The position numbers and the translations under genes are program-made. Below, piece by piece: positions 34,388-42,892 of a stretch of 64,000 nt of DNA; positions within the stretch are counted from its first letter, which is position 1; each line of letters begins with the position of its first letter. This DNA is from Paraburkholderia aspalathi (lineage in GTDB: Bacteria; Pseudomonadota; Gammaproteobacteria; Burkholderiales; Burkholderiaceae). The stretch spans positions 62,001 to 126,000 of the forward strand of contig NZ_FPBH01000005.1 of the NCBI RefSeq assembly GCF_900116445.1, given 5' to 3'. The notes below the pieces were generated by a model, which saw only the letters and a program-made list of their open reading frames with translations, did no database searches and was not told the DNA's origin.

Positions 34388-36862
34388 TTACTGCGGCGGT
34401 AACGCGTAGGCAATCACATAGTCGCCGAGCTTTGTACCGAACGAGCCATGCCCGCCCGCCGCGATCACAACGTACTGACGGCCATCGATCGAATAGCTCA
34501 TCGGCGTGGCCTGACCGCCCGCAGGCAGACGTTCCTCCCAGATCTGCTCGCCATTGTTCACGTTGAACGCGCGGATGTAGTTATCAGCCGTTGCGCCAAT
34601 GAACGCGACGCCGCCCGCCGTGACGATCGGACCGCCGAGCATCGGCATGCCCATCTTGAACGGCAGAGGAATCGGCGAACTATCGCGCACGGTGCCAATG
34701 CGCTTCTTCCACACGATCTCATTGGTCTTGAGATCGATCGCCGAGATGTAGCCCCATGCCGGTTGCTTGCACGGCAAGCCCAGCGGCGAGAGGAACGGAT
34801 TGATCGTCACGCCGTACGGCACACCGTACTGCGGCTGGACGCCTGATTCCGTGCCGCTGCCCTTGGCGCCCTCCACCGGCTCCAGCGGGTTGCCCGGTCC
34901 GCGCGGGATCAGACGCGAGACGAACGGCAAGCCGATCGGGTTCGCGACGGCAATCTGGCGGTCGGTGTCGATGGCAAGACCGCCCCACTCAAACACGCCC
35001 AGGTTGCCCGGGAACACGAGCGTGCCCTGTAGCGACGGCGGCGTGAACGTGCCCTCGTAGCGCAGCTGGTGGAACATCACACGGCATATAAGCTGGTCGA
35101 ACATCGTGGCGCCCCACATGTCGGCGTCGGTCAGGTTCTTCGACGGACGATACGTGAGCTGTGAGAACGGCTGTGTCGGCTCAACGTGGTCGCCGGGCGC
35201 CGCGCCCTGCGGCACCGGCGTTTCGGGTGCCGGCACGACCGGCACGCCGGTGCGGCGGTCGAGCACGAACAGGTTGCCGGTCTTGGCCGGCGCGTACACG
35301 ACCGGCACGGTCTTACCATCCTTGCCGGTGATGTCGGCGATGGTGGGCTGCGACGGCTGGTCCATGTCCCACAGATCGTGGTGCACGCTCTGGTAGAACC
35401 AGGCGAGCTTGCCGGTCGAGGCGTTGAGTGCGAGCAGCCCGGTGGCGTATTTCTCCAGCTCCGGCGTGCGGTCGCCGCCCCAGATATCCGGTGTCTTCAC
35501 ACCCATCGGCAGATAGACGATGTCGAGCTTCGCGTCGTAGGCGGCGGGTGCCCACGAGTTGGGTGAATTCCACGTGTAGTGTTCGCCCGGGCCGGGAATG
35601 TGATTCGGGTCTTTCGCACCCGGATCGAACGCCCAGAGCAATTCGCCCGTGCGCACATCGAAGCCGCGGATCACACCCGACGGCTCACGGTTCGAGAAGT
35701 TGTCCTCCACCGCGCCCGCCACGACGATCACCTTGCTGGTGATGATCGACGGCGAGGTGGGCTCGTACATGCCCGGCGTTGTGACCGGCTGGGCGTGTTG
35801 AAGGTCGAGGTCGCCGTTGTTGCCGAAACCCGCGCAACGTTCGCCCGTCAGCGCGTCGAGGGCGTAGAGGTGGCCGTCGTTGACCGGCAGGAAGATGCGG
35901 CGCGTACAGGCGGCCGTAGCAGGCCCTGAGGCGTCTGCGACGGCGACGCCCGAGGCAGGCGTGGCAGCAGCGCCCGAGGCGTCCGCAGGGGCTGCTGCGG
36001 CATCGCTCGCCGGCGCCGCAGCGGGTGCGGCCGCCGGGGCACTGGTCGACAGATCGACATACGACACGCCGCGGCACGTCACGTGCTGGAACGACGGATC
36101 GTTCTTCAGTCGCGGATCGAACTTCCACTTGAGCGTGCCCGTCTTCGCGTCGAGCGCGAACAGGATCTGATGCGGCGAGCATAGGTAAAGCAGGTCGCCG
36201 ATCTTGATCGGCGTGACTTCGTTGGTAATCTCGACAGGATCGTTGGGCCCCTTCATGTCACCGGTGCGGAAGGTCCAGGCCACCTGGAGATTCTTCACGT
36301 TCTCAGGCGTGATCTGCTGCAATGGCGAGTAGCGCGTGCCTTCCTGGGTGCGCCCATAGGCGGGCCAGTCGGAGGGGTCGATCCCGGTGCTGGCGACGCT
36401 CGCGGGCGCGGAAGCGTTCAGTGTGCCGTTGACCTGTTGCGGATCGTTGAAGTTGGCGTACACGAGTATGCCGGCCCATGCCACGAGCGCGACGACGAGC
36501 GATACGACACCCAGCTTGCGCTCGCCCTCCAGCCGCCCGCTCACGAGCAGCAGCAACCATACACCGAAGATAACGAGTACACCGGAGCGCGGTGCGAGTG
36601 CCCAGAAGTCGGGACCCGACTCGAAGAGTGCCCAGATCGCCGTGCCGATCAGCACGAGTGCATAAAGCAGGAGCGCGGCGGGACTGCCTCGCCAAAGCAG
36701 CCAGGCCACGCCCAACAGCACGATGCCTGTGATGACGTAGTACGGCGAGCCGCCGACCGCCAGCAGCCATACGCCACCGATCAACAGATAGAGCGCGGTC
36801 AGCACCGTAAAGAGCAAGGTGATGCCGCCGATCACGCCCCGCGAATTCGATTGACTGGTCAT
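34388..36862 (-). CDS. Membrane PQQ-dependent glucose/quinate/shikimate-type dehydrogenase
   Basis: 824 residues. Five N-terminal transmembrane helices are followed by the eight-bladed PQQ propeller, beginning DWPAYGRTQEGTRYSPLQQI and with blade motifs such as GVKTPDIWGGDRTPE and VHHDLWDMDQPSQPT. This is the quinoprotein family that includes Gcd and QuiA; it oxidises sugars or cyclic polyols in the periplasm and passes electrons to ubiquinone. The overall pattern resembles Gcd more, but the substrate is not certain. An unusual Ala/Pro-rich insertion of about 45 residues (near residues 272-318) interrupts a loop before CTRRIFLPV. The gene has its own terminator. Confidence 0.9.
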   Translation of the reverse strand: MTSQSNSRGVIGGITLLFTVLTALYLLIGGVWLLAVGGSPYYVITGIVLLGVAWLLWRGSPAALLLYALVLIGTAIWALFESGPDFWALAPRSGVLVIFGVWLLLLVSGRLEGERKLGVVSLVVALVAWAGILVYANFNDPQQVNGTLNASAPASVASTGIDPSDWPAYGRTQEGTRYSPLQQITPENVKNLQVAWTFRTGDMKGPNDPVEITNEVTPIKIGDLLYLCSPHQILFALDAKTGTLKWKFDPRLKNDPSFQHVTCRGVSYVDLSTSAPAAAPAAAPASDAAAAPADASGAAATPASGVAVADASGPATAACTRRIFLPVNDGHLYALDALTGERCAGFGNNGDLDLQHAQPVTTPGMYEPTSPSIITSKVIVVAGAVEDNFSNREPSGVIRGFDVRTGELLWAFDPGAKDPNHIPGPGEHYTWNSPNSWAPAAYDAKLDIVYLPMGVKTPDIWGGDRTPELEKYATGLLALNASTGKLAWFYQSVHHDLWDMDQPSQPTIADITGKDGKTVPVVYAPAKTGNLFVLDRRTGVPVVPAPETPVPQGAAPGDHVEPTQPFSQLTYRPSKNLTDADMWGATMFDQLICRVMFHQLRYEGTFTPPSLQGTLVFPGNLGVFEWGGLAIDTDRQIAVANPIGLPFVSRLIPRGPGNPLEPVEGAKGSGTESGVQPQYGVPYGVTINPFLSPLGLPCKQPAWGYISAIDLKTNEIVWKKRIGTVRDSSPIPLPFKMGMPMLGGPIVTAGGVAFIGATADNYIRAFNVNNGEQIWEERLPAGGQATPMSYSIDGRQYVVIAAGGHGSFGTKLGDYVIAYALPPQ

Positions 36863-37016
36863 GATGAGATCTACCCTCTTGAGTGGATACCGCCTGCCAG
36901 TGGTACCGACATCGAATTCGCATGCCGGCGCACGGTAAAAAGCATATCAGAACGCTAACTACACATATTAGGAGACGTAGCGGCCATCTGAAATGACATA
37001 TTCGTCGTAAAGCCGG

Positions 37017-37406
37017 CTACTGCGCTTCGTGTCGCCCGATCAGATGCGCCGCGAGCTGGATGGCATAAACGGCCGAACCCGTTACCACACCCGTTATCAA
37101 CACGCCGAGCAGTCCGAGCAGAACCGCGATGATGAGACCCGGCGTGGTGGTCGGCACCACGTCGCCGTAGCCGATGGTCAGCGCCGTGACCGCGCAAAAA
37201 TAGAAAGTGTGGCCTAGCGATGAGGGCGTGCGTGTGGCTACATCGACGGCCCCGCCAACGAAATACATGGCGACGGTCAAAATGAAGAAAAGGATAAGCA
37301 GCATCGCCAGGATGGCGCGCAGATGCCAGAGAACCCTGGCAAACTCGGCAATTGCCCGTTGCGGCTGGATTCGGGTGCGAGCAGCGTTTTCGGCGGCATT
37401 GTCCAT
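37017..37406 (-). CDS. Two-transmembrane potassium channel-type protein
   Basis: 129 residues. Two transmembrane helices flank a pore loop with TALTIGYGDVVPTT, the K+ selectivity filter TIGYGD. There is no cytoplasmic RCK domain, so it resembles minimal KcsA-like or ion_trans_2 channels. The start is the Met after about 19 codons of a longer frame, chosen because GAGGTT precedes it. It lies downstream of ohr on the same strand, 84 bases away, but probably forms its own unit. Confidence 0.85.
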   Translation of the reverse strand: MDNAAENAARTRIQPQRAIAEFARVLWHLRAILAMLLILFFILTVAMYFVGGAVDVATRTPSSLGHTFYFCAVTALTIGYGDVVPTTTPGLIIAVLLGLLGVLITGVVTGSAVYAIQLAAHLIGRHEAQ

Positions 37407-37490
37407 GTCATGAACCTCAGAGATGCGCGCCGCTTTGCGCGACACGGCATCCGCTGCTTGCACTCGAAATAGCGCGTGATGACGCGCGGC

Positions 37491-37916
37491 TTAGACCAGC
37501 GTCAGCTTGACGTCGATGTTGTTGCGTGTGGCGTTCGAATATGGGCAGACGATGTGCGCCTTGGCGATCAGTGCTTCCGCTTCTGCGCGGTCCATGCCCG
37601 GCAGCGAGATTTTCAGTTCGACTTCGATGCCGAAGCCATTGGGGATCTGTCCGATGCCGACATTGCCATCAATGGCGACGTCCTTTGGCAGCGCGATCTT
37701 GTCGCGCGCGCTAACGAACTTCATTGCCCCGATGAAGCATGCGCTATATCCCGCCGCGAAGAGTTGCTCGGGGTTCGTTCCGTCGCCGCCTCCGCCGCCG
37801 AGCTCCTTCGGCGTGGTCAGCTTGAGATCGAGGTGGCTATCGGGAATGGTCGCGCGTCCGTCGCGACCGCCGGTGACGTGTGCGTGAGCACGATATAAGA
37901 CTTGTTCAATCGACAT
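37491..37916 (-). CDS. ohr: Organic hydroperoxide resistance protein Ohr
   Basis: 141 residues, the family length. The two catalytic cysteines are in [10 protein letters not shown] and [12 protein letters not shown], both exact Ohr signatures, and the N-terminal GGRDGRA and [12 protein letters not shown] are likewise conserved. Ohr reduces organic hydroperoxides with dihydrolipoamide-linked thiols. AAAGGAG precedes the ATG. The usual OhrR repressor gene is not adjacent, so regulation must come from elsewhere. Confidence 0.97.
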   Translation of the reverse strand: MSIEQVLYRAHAHVTGGRDGRATIPDSHLDLKLTTPKELGGGGGDGTNPEQLFAAGYSACFIGAMKFVSARDKIALPKDVAIDGNVGIGQIPNGFGIEVELKISLPGMDRAEAEALIAKAHIVCPYSNATRNNIDVKLTLV

Positions 37917-38186
37917 TCAAGACTCCTTTGTGTGCCAGGATGATCGACGCCTTACGCCGCCCTTTCTGTTCACGTTCTGCGACATGAAGGTCTCGAGAAG
38001 TTGATGCCAAAGCTAACACGCATAGTAGTCGGGTCAACTCAGACCGGCAACCGGGACGGAGGTGCTTTCGCCTACTTTAAGCGGTCTGTTGGCGGATTGA
38101 TATGACATATTCTAGGTAGGTGCGGTGGTATGCGGGTAGGGTTGCGCCGTGTGACACGGGTTGCCGATGGCATGTGTCATGTGACA

Positions 38187-38217
38187 GCACTGAGACGGGC
38201 GATGGCCGTCTCAGTGC
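38187..38217. terminator. Long perfect hairpin downstream of a hypothetical gene
   Basis: A perfect 12-bp stem, GCACTGAGACGG / CCGTCTCAGTGC, with a 7-base GCGATGG loop. It lies 64 bases after the stop of the minus-strand hypothetical gene at 38281-38748, in an otherwise empty stretch (37917-38280) upstream of ohr. No T-tract follows. It probably ends that transcript. The rest of the stretch shows no gene. Confidence 0.6.
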
Positions 38218-38280
38218 AGGCGGTTTCCGAACGGTTCTTCGGCTGTACCGCGTTGTCGGCCGATGGCCCTTCTTGATCGT

Positions 38281-38748
38281 CTAGTGTTGCGCGACGACCG
38301 GTTGCTGGGCTGCGTCGGCTCCTAACGTTGCGGCAGTTTTCTCTGCTTGGCTTTGGCGTTGAGGCTCGTTTGCGGTGGCTGTCGGTTCGCCTGCTCGTTG
38401 CGCCACCTCTTCTGCAAGCAGGTTCGCCGCGTGGCGTGCCGTGATGCGGCTTTGCGGAACGCCCTTCGCATCGAGCGCAATCACCTTGTACAACTCGCGG
38501 TCGCATTCGAGTTCCTGCTGATATTGCTCAGCCGTGTCCACCAGCAATTCGAGAAGCGTCTGACGACGTCGTCTTTCCTCAAGCGTGATGGAAGGATTCC
38601 TACATATCGAGGACGCAAGTGTGATCAAGGTATCCAGTTGAGCCAGATGCCGGTCGCATAAATCGAATGCCGACAGGGCAAGCTTTTCGTACTGGATTGC
38701 CTCGACAGGCGGACGTGAAGCGGGTTGATTTTTGTTGGACTTGCTCAT
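38281..38748 (-). CDS. Hypothetical helical protein
   Basis: 155 residues from ATG 38748, preceded by GGGAGA. A charged alpha-helical protein with no signal peptide or membrane segment. It contains a Cys (LSAFDLCDRHL, SSICRNPS, LECDRELY) at three places, and an acidic/Gln-rich C terminus. I do not recognise the family. It marks the end of the well-organised region before the AT-richer patch. Codon usage is like its neighbours, so it is probably a real gene. Confidence 0.65.
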   Translation of the reverse strand: MSKSNKNQPASRPPVEAIQYEKLALSAFDLCDRHLAQLDTLITLASSICRNPSITLEERRRRQTLLELLVDTAEQYQQELECDRELYKVIALDAKGVPQSRITARHAANLLAEEVAQRAGEPTATANEPQRQSQAEKTAATLGADAAQQPVVAQH

Positions 38749-39308
38749 GGTGACGATCTCCCTGTTACTTCTTGGATCGCCCGACACTCGCTTGGGAAGG
38801 GGGTGAGCGGGCACGTAGAAGGGTTGACAGACCGGTGTTACGTCAAGCCGGCGAGCCTTGCGGCTCCCCCACTACAGCCCGCCCATAGAATATAGACGTG
38901 CAGCAGCAGACGCACTCCCGCCTAAGCGGGGTGCGGACGTAACAATCAGGCTGTCAAACCTGGTCGCCGGGTGTCTCCTGACGACTTGGTAATTATAAGG
39001 GAGACCACCGAGGTTGGCTTTAATCTTGTAGGCCAAATGTTTGATTTGGCCGAACGGATAAGGAGAGATAGGACGAAGGTGCACGGGGCGTCGAGATTGT
39101 TCGCTCGTCCTGTCGGTTGGCAACCGATCAACCCGCTTTCAAGTTGCGACTTGCGCCTGCTTTTTGAGCGCGATGGGATTTTCAAGAAAAGTTTCACATG
39201 GCCGCTGCACCAAAACTGTATTGTGAGTTACTAAAGATTTGCTCGACCATGCCGAAATTAAACGCGTACGTCGAGTACGTATAGAACAAGTTGGTACGTG
39301 AGGTGGAG
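38749..39308. other. Intergenic stretch at the edge of an AT-richer patch
   Basis: Over 500 bases with no convincing gene. Several short overlapping frames on both strands have no ribosome sites and no recognisable protein pattern. A small GCCGGCGAGCC/GGCTCCC type palindromic stretch lies near 38850. Composition becomes noticeably AT-richer from about 38950. I see no tRNA or integrase here. Confidence 0.5.
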
Positions 39309-39917
39309 ATGGATAAGGCGAACGACGACAGATTTACAGCATTCCTGCGTGAGAAAGCAGCGGAGGCCAAGAGAGATCTTGGCTACGATCCGAGGCAATT
39401 CATCGCGATGCTTGGTGTTGATGGTGGATTCACCGCCGTGTCGAAGTTGGTCGGCGGTAGAAATCCTTCTGATGGATTTACCAAGCTGTGGGAAAAGGGT
39501 CGCCTAGATCTGTCGGTCGAGGCGTTAGTACTGGAAACCGAATGGAACCGGTTCTTTGATGAGCAACTGCTTCAACAAGCAGAGCGGAAACTGAAGGATG
39601 CTGGCTATAGATACATCCGGTATCAGTCTCTTGGCAATGGCGAACGGCTACCAGCTGAAACCCTTAACAGGGCGACACCGGAGTTCATCTGGAAAGCCGT
39701 TCAGCAATTCCAGAGCGGTAACGTACATCATCCGTTCAGTCCGTCAACGGACTACGATTTGATTTTGGATGACGGCCTCCGACTTCCCCCGAAAGCGGTT
39801 TTCGGTGTAGCACTATCCATGGCGCTTGACGGCGAAGCTATCGAACCGAAGCATTTTTCAGGGGGGGAATCTTTCGACGGAATACGGGTACCAGTCCATC
39901 AGGGCCCAACCCATTAG
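39309..39917 (+). CDS. ScoMcrA-head-like protein, apparently truncated
   Basis: 202 residues from ATG 39309, preceded by GAGGTGGAG; an earlier TTG is less likely. The C-terminal part (TDYDLILDDGLRLPPKAVFGVALSMA, landmarks DYDLILDDG and LPPKAVFGVAL, then IEPKHFSGGES) matches the N-terminal head domain of ScoMcrA-like modification-dependent HNH endonucleases, in which PPKA and HFSGG are conserved. After HFSGG the usual Phe-Arg and final strand are missing: the protein ends GIRVPVHQGPTH. The first ~110 residues resemble the helical region that often precedes such domains. No HNH nuclease follows, so this is probably a cut-off or recombined remnant. Confidence 0.55.
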   Translation: MDKANDDRFTAFLREKAAEAKRDLGYDPRQFIAMLGVDGGFTAVSKLVGGRNPSDGFTKLWEKGRLDLSVEALVLETEWNRFFDEQLLQQAERKLKDAGYRYIRYQSLGNGERLPAETLNRATPEFIWKAVQQFQSGNVHHPFSPSTDYDLILDDGLRLPPKAVFGVALSMALDGEAIEPKHFSGGESFDGIRVPVHQGPTH

Positions 39918-40278
39918 TGGAAGCATCCGCTATCCCTCCCCAAGACTTCTGGCACCTGACGCGTATCCGATATTGGACAATGGTGGTCCGATCCCTGAAC
40001 CGAATTCGGTCTACCTGTCACCCCCGCTTCAGCGTGACTCGGGCGCCGTGCAAGGTTCGCGCTGTGAATCTTTCGAAAAGTACCCCGCATCTCAAGTATT
40101 CAAGGATTTCACTGGCGACGCCGTGGATGTCAGCTGCAAATCGATGAGCGACAAGGCGGTAACTTATCAGAATCGTGAAGCGTATCTTTACGACTACGGC
40201 ATCTCCGTGAGACTCTTCGAAATCAACGAAGATGGATTGTCGGTATCCAGGATTCGAGAAGTCAACATAACGCGATGA
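39826..40278 (+). pseudogene. Hypothetical gene fragment lacking a good start
   Basis: An open frame of up to 150 codons in the +1 frame relative to the preceding gene, with which it overlaps for about 90 bases. The only in-frame start (TTG 39826) lies inside the preceding gene and no ribosome site is visible. The last ~90 residues (SRCESFEKYPASQVFKDFTG, EAYLYDYGISVRLFEI) look like real secreted or lipoprotein-type coding sequence with a conserved Cys pair. It may be a 3' fragment joined to the ScoMcrA-head-like gene by a frameshift in the run of seven G near 39860. Function unknown. Confidence 0.4.
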
Positions 40279-40420
40279 GGCTCGGTGCTGGCATACCTGT
40301 CTGCCAAAAACCAGTAGCGATGGGCGAACGATGCGAGCGGGTGGACCTCGGGAGTTTCTCTTCGGTCCGCTCGTGGTCGATACGGCTTAACCCCAATCTC
40401 CTGAATCGACTAATTTCGAC

Positions 40421-40933
40421 GTGAAGACCACACATTTGATACGGGCAGCCACGTTGGAAGATGCACCGCGTCTCGCAGTGCTTGGCGCGCATGTGTGGGT
40501 GCATACCTATGCAGCGGTTGGCGTGTCTGATGTCATTGCGGACTATGTGCTGGCGTCATTTACACCGAGCACATTCCGAGCCCTCATGGGGGAGGCGAGC
40601 ATCGTTCTTCTGATCGCGGAGGAAGGAACTAGCCTCGCTGGTTATATCATCATGCGGTTAGGCTCGAGCCACGCTGATGTTCCCAACGAGATTCAGACGC
40701 TCTATGTCCTGGACGCTTTCGCACGGCGAGGAATTGGATCTGCCTTGATGAATCACGCCAGAGACATTGCAATGGCGAGGACCGGAAATCGGTCCATCTG
40801 GCTCTCTGTGAACTCGCAAAATGGCAAGGCAATTTCGTTCTATCGTTCTCACGGAATGGCGCAGGACGGCACAGTTCACTTTGAGCTTGGCGGCACAAAA
40901 CACGAAAACAAGATAATGATCTCGCGAGATTGA
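40421..40933 (+). CDS. GNAT-family N-acetyltransferase
   Basis: 170 residues from GTG 40421. The acetyl-CoA pyrophosphate-binding loop appears as ARRGIGSALMNHA, preceded by the strand IQTLYVLDAF and followed by SVNSQNGKAISFYRSHGM, where the N-x-x-A-x-x-F-Y-x-x-x-G-F/M pattern marks motif B. These are standard GNAT features. It would acetylate an amine; the substrate could be an amino sugar, antibiotic or small peptide. No neighbour suggests one. No ribosome site of note precedes the start. Confidence 0.85.
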   Translation: MKTTHLIRAATLEDAPRLAVLGAHVWVHTYAAVGVSDVIADYVLASFTPSTFRALMGEASIVLLIAEEGTSLAGYIIMRLGSSHADVPNEIQTLYVLDAFARRGIGSALMNHARDIAMARTGNRSIWLSVNSQNGKAISFYRSHGMAQDGTVHFELGGTKHENKIMISRD

Positions 40934-41117
40934 TGAGTTTCTATCTGCAGGTCGACGATGATGATCGTCGACTCGTGCCGGATGCGGGTCGATCAATGGT
41001 GGAGGTTGCGTGGCATTTGAACGAATGGCTGGCTATCTGTTTTCAAGTCAACGCCATACTTTTCGCCCCCACGTAGCTGTGGAGGCGGCGAATGAAACAT
41101 CGAGTCGCCCCGGAACC

Positions 41118-41765
41118 ATGCGATTTCGTCCAATGTTTCGCATCGTCGCGTCCATTGTCGTGTGCGCAATGGGTTACGGGTGCGCATCCGCGCCTGAATC
41201 CGGCGACTACGCTAGTAACAATACAAAAACGGTTCTATCGCCTGAATGCCCTGACATTACTGGCATTTACGAAGGCAGAGTACGACAGATCGTCGAAGGT
41301 TACGCGCCGGATGTATTGCCTTTCACGGACGAGATATTTCATGCGGAAGACATTGAAGCAGCTCAAGTGATGCGCGCGGGCTATAAAAGGGATGCGGACG
41401 GTCGTCGCATCGCGCCGGATACCACGGCTTTCCAGAAAAATACTGACGGCAACTACACGGTCGTGACTTATTACGGCACGTCCGAGCTAGAGAGCTTCCG
41501 AACCAAATTTAACAGCGGCGTCAAAGTATCGTGCGAGACAGGGGTTATTAGTTGGGCCACTCAGGAGCAATCGTCACGATCCGAATACGGGCCGAACTAC
41601 TTCTTTTCCGGCCGTTCAGTGCGGCTTGATAGCAATGGCGACATTCTGCTCACGACGTGGACCCATATGAGCTATCACATGACGCTACTATGGCTCCCTA
41701 TGGGAGCTGGCACGGATAAAACAGTCTATCGCTATAAGCGTTTGCGATCGGCAAGCGATCATTGA
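41118..41765 (+). CDS. Hypothetical lipoprotein
   Basis: 215 residues from ATG 41118. The N-terminal hydrophobic segment ends AMGYGCAS, a plausible lipobox with Cys followed by Ala-Ser. The rest is beta-rich (PDITGIYEGRVRQ; later YFFSGRSVRLDSNGDILLT) with a Tyr/Trp-containing C terminus. I do not recognise a family; the segment CPDITGIYE resembles small beta-barrel envelope lipoproteins. A longer frame from 41010 has no signal peptide. Base composition is AT-richer than the flanking regions. Confidence 0.6.
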   Translation: MRFRPMFRIVASIVVCAMGYGCASAPESGDYASNNTKTVLSPECPDITGIYEGRVRQIVEGYAPDVLPFTDEIFHAEDIEAAQVMRAGYKRDADGRRIAPDTTAFQKNTDGNYTVVTYYGTSELESFRTKFNSGVKVSCETGVISWATQEQSSRSEYGPNYFFSGRSVRLDSNGDILLTTWTHMSYHMTLLWLPMGAGTDKTVYRYKRLRSASDH

Positions 41766-41965
41766 CGGCACACAATGCGTGTGACAGAAGAGCCAACGGT
41801 CTGTGTAGTTGGCAAAAGGCGTTTGTGCCCGGGGCGTCCGAACCGCTTTTCATATCGCCCCGATGATCGACAGGTCGCCAGCCGGAGAGGCCATCCAATT
41901 AGGTGTGTCAAAACGGTGGGGCGCCCGTTCATCCCAGCAAACTCATCCACTTCCGACGATGCCTA

Positions 41966-42199
41966 TCAGTCCGTGTTCTCACGAATGATCCGCTCAAGAA
42001 TCCCGGCGTCTTCCGCCTCGCCCTCCGATCCCTTGAATACGCATACCTCCGTGTGCCCGTCGCGGAACACATCGACCTCAACGCGCATCCCGACAACTGC
42101 GATTGACACCAGGATGGTATCGGGGCGATTGCGGCTCAAAGTGTAGTGAATCTTCTCTGCGTCGAGCTTTTCGAGCAGATCAAACAAAACTGTTGTCAT
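41966..42199 (-). CDS. Small immunity-like protein next to a toxin tail
   Basis: 77 residues with a compact alpha/beta pattern: LLEKLDAEKIHYTLSRNRP, then a strand-rich ILVSIAVVGMRVEVDVFRDG and the ending GILERIIREN. It has no signal or membrane segment. The size, fold pattern and position fit the immunity proteins encoded directly after polymorphic-toxin C-terminal domains: its ATG is 8 bases after the stop of a frame that ends like a toxin tail (42208). I cannot name the immunity family. Confidence 0.6.
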   Translation of the reverse strand: MTTVLFDLLEKLDAEKIHYTLSRNRPDTILVSIAVVGMRVEVDVFRDGHTEVCVFKGSEGEAEDAGILERIIRENTD

Positions 42200-42207
42200 G
42201 GTTTTAG

Positions 42208-42449
42208 CTATTTCTTGAAACGGCTTTCGTTAAGCAGTTTCAGTGCTTTCCGCGCATCCTTCATGCCGTCATTTGCATCACTTCGTAAATCGCCCAACAT
42301 CGGATTCAAGTACTGGCCCGGAAATTCGCGCAGTGCGGATCCTTGGCATTCTGCCGAGATCATGAAAAATACGGCTTCCTAAATTCCACAAAATTCCCAT
42401 CACCATACCCCCCAGCAACATCAACTCCCCCGCATCCCCATCCCACCAT
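42208..42449 (-). pseudogene. Decayed C-terminal tail of a polymorphic toxin
   Basis: Two adjoining minus-strand frames carry protein-like sequence. The downstream one (42363-42208) reads 51 codons to ALREFPGQYLNPMLGD and ends KLLNESRFKK, a common tail of Rhs/VENN-type toxin domains. The upstream one (ending TGA at 42360) reads GVDVAGGYGDGNFVEFRKPY and overlaps the next ATG. A one-base change in the run of five T near 42366-42370 would join them into ...RKPYFFMISAEC. No Rhs or delivery domain lies upstream, so only the tail survives beside the immunity-like gene. Confidence 0.5.
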
Positions 42450-42560
42450 TTGCAACACGATACCAGGGGAAAAACCTAATGTCTGACAAATCCTTACGCG
42501 TGCATATTTGAACTAGATGTTCATTAGTGGATTCAGCATAAATCCGCAGCAGGAGACACG

Positions 42561-42892
42561 ATGAAGATTTCCATCAGTCAAAAGCGTCGCGAGCAGCCGA
42601 AGTTAGGCAGTACTGCTCTCATCCCCTCTGTTGCAGCACCTGCCCTCGCTGCATCCCTCCTAGCCCGGCGCAACCGGCAATCCCCCTTCACTTCCACCTA
42701 ACACTTTCGCTTCAGCCAACGCTCCGCCGCAGGCGAATCAAATTCTGCGCGAGCGAACCTAAGGCGCTCTATCTAAACGAAATCACGTTGCGCTCGGCCA
42801 GCAATAACGATGTCGACCTGGCCGACACAACGACAGGAAAGAGCACCTACCCAGAAATCCCAGTTTCATTTTTCAGCAAAGGAAAATCATGA
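42561..42892 (+). other. Possible disrupted small secreted-protein gene
   Basis: A 46-codon frame at 42561-42701 starts with ATG after AGGAGACACG and includes a short hydrophobic signal-like stretch (ALIPSVAAPALAASLLA). In another frame, sequence up to the TGA at 42890 reads PKALYLNEITLRSASNNDVD and then PEIPVSFFSK, which looks like authentic secreted-protein sequence. The two could be one small gene broken by indels. The second frame's stop overlaps the ATG of the GH27 gene. No family is recognised. Confidence 0.35.

Noticed and set aside
38872..39290. Several short frames on both strands in the edge of the AT-richer patch
   Set aside because: None has a ribosome site, conserved motif or consistent codon use; they overlap each other.
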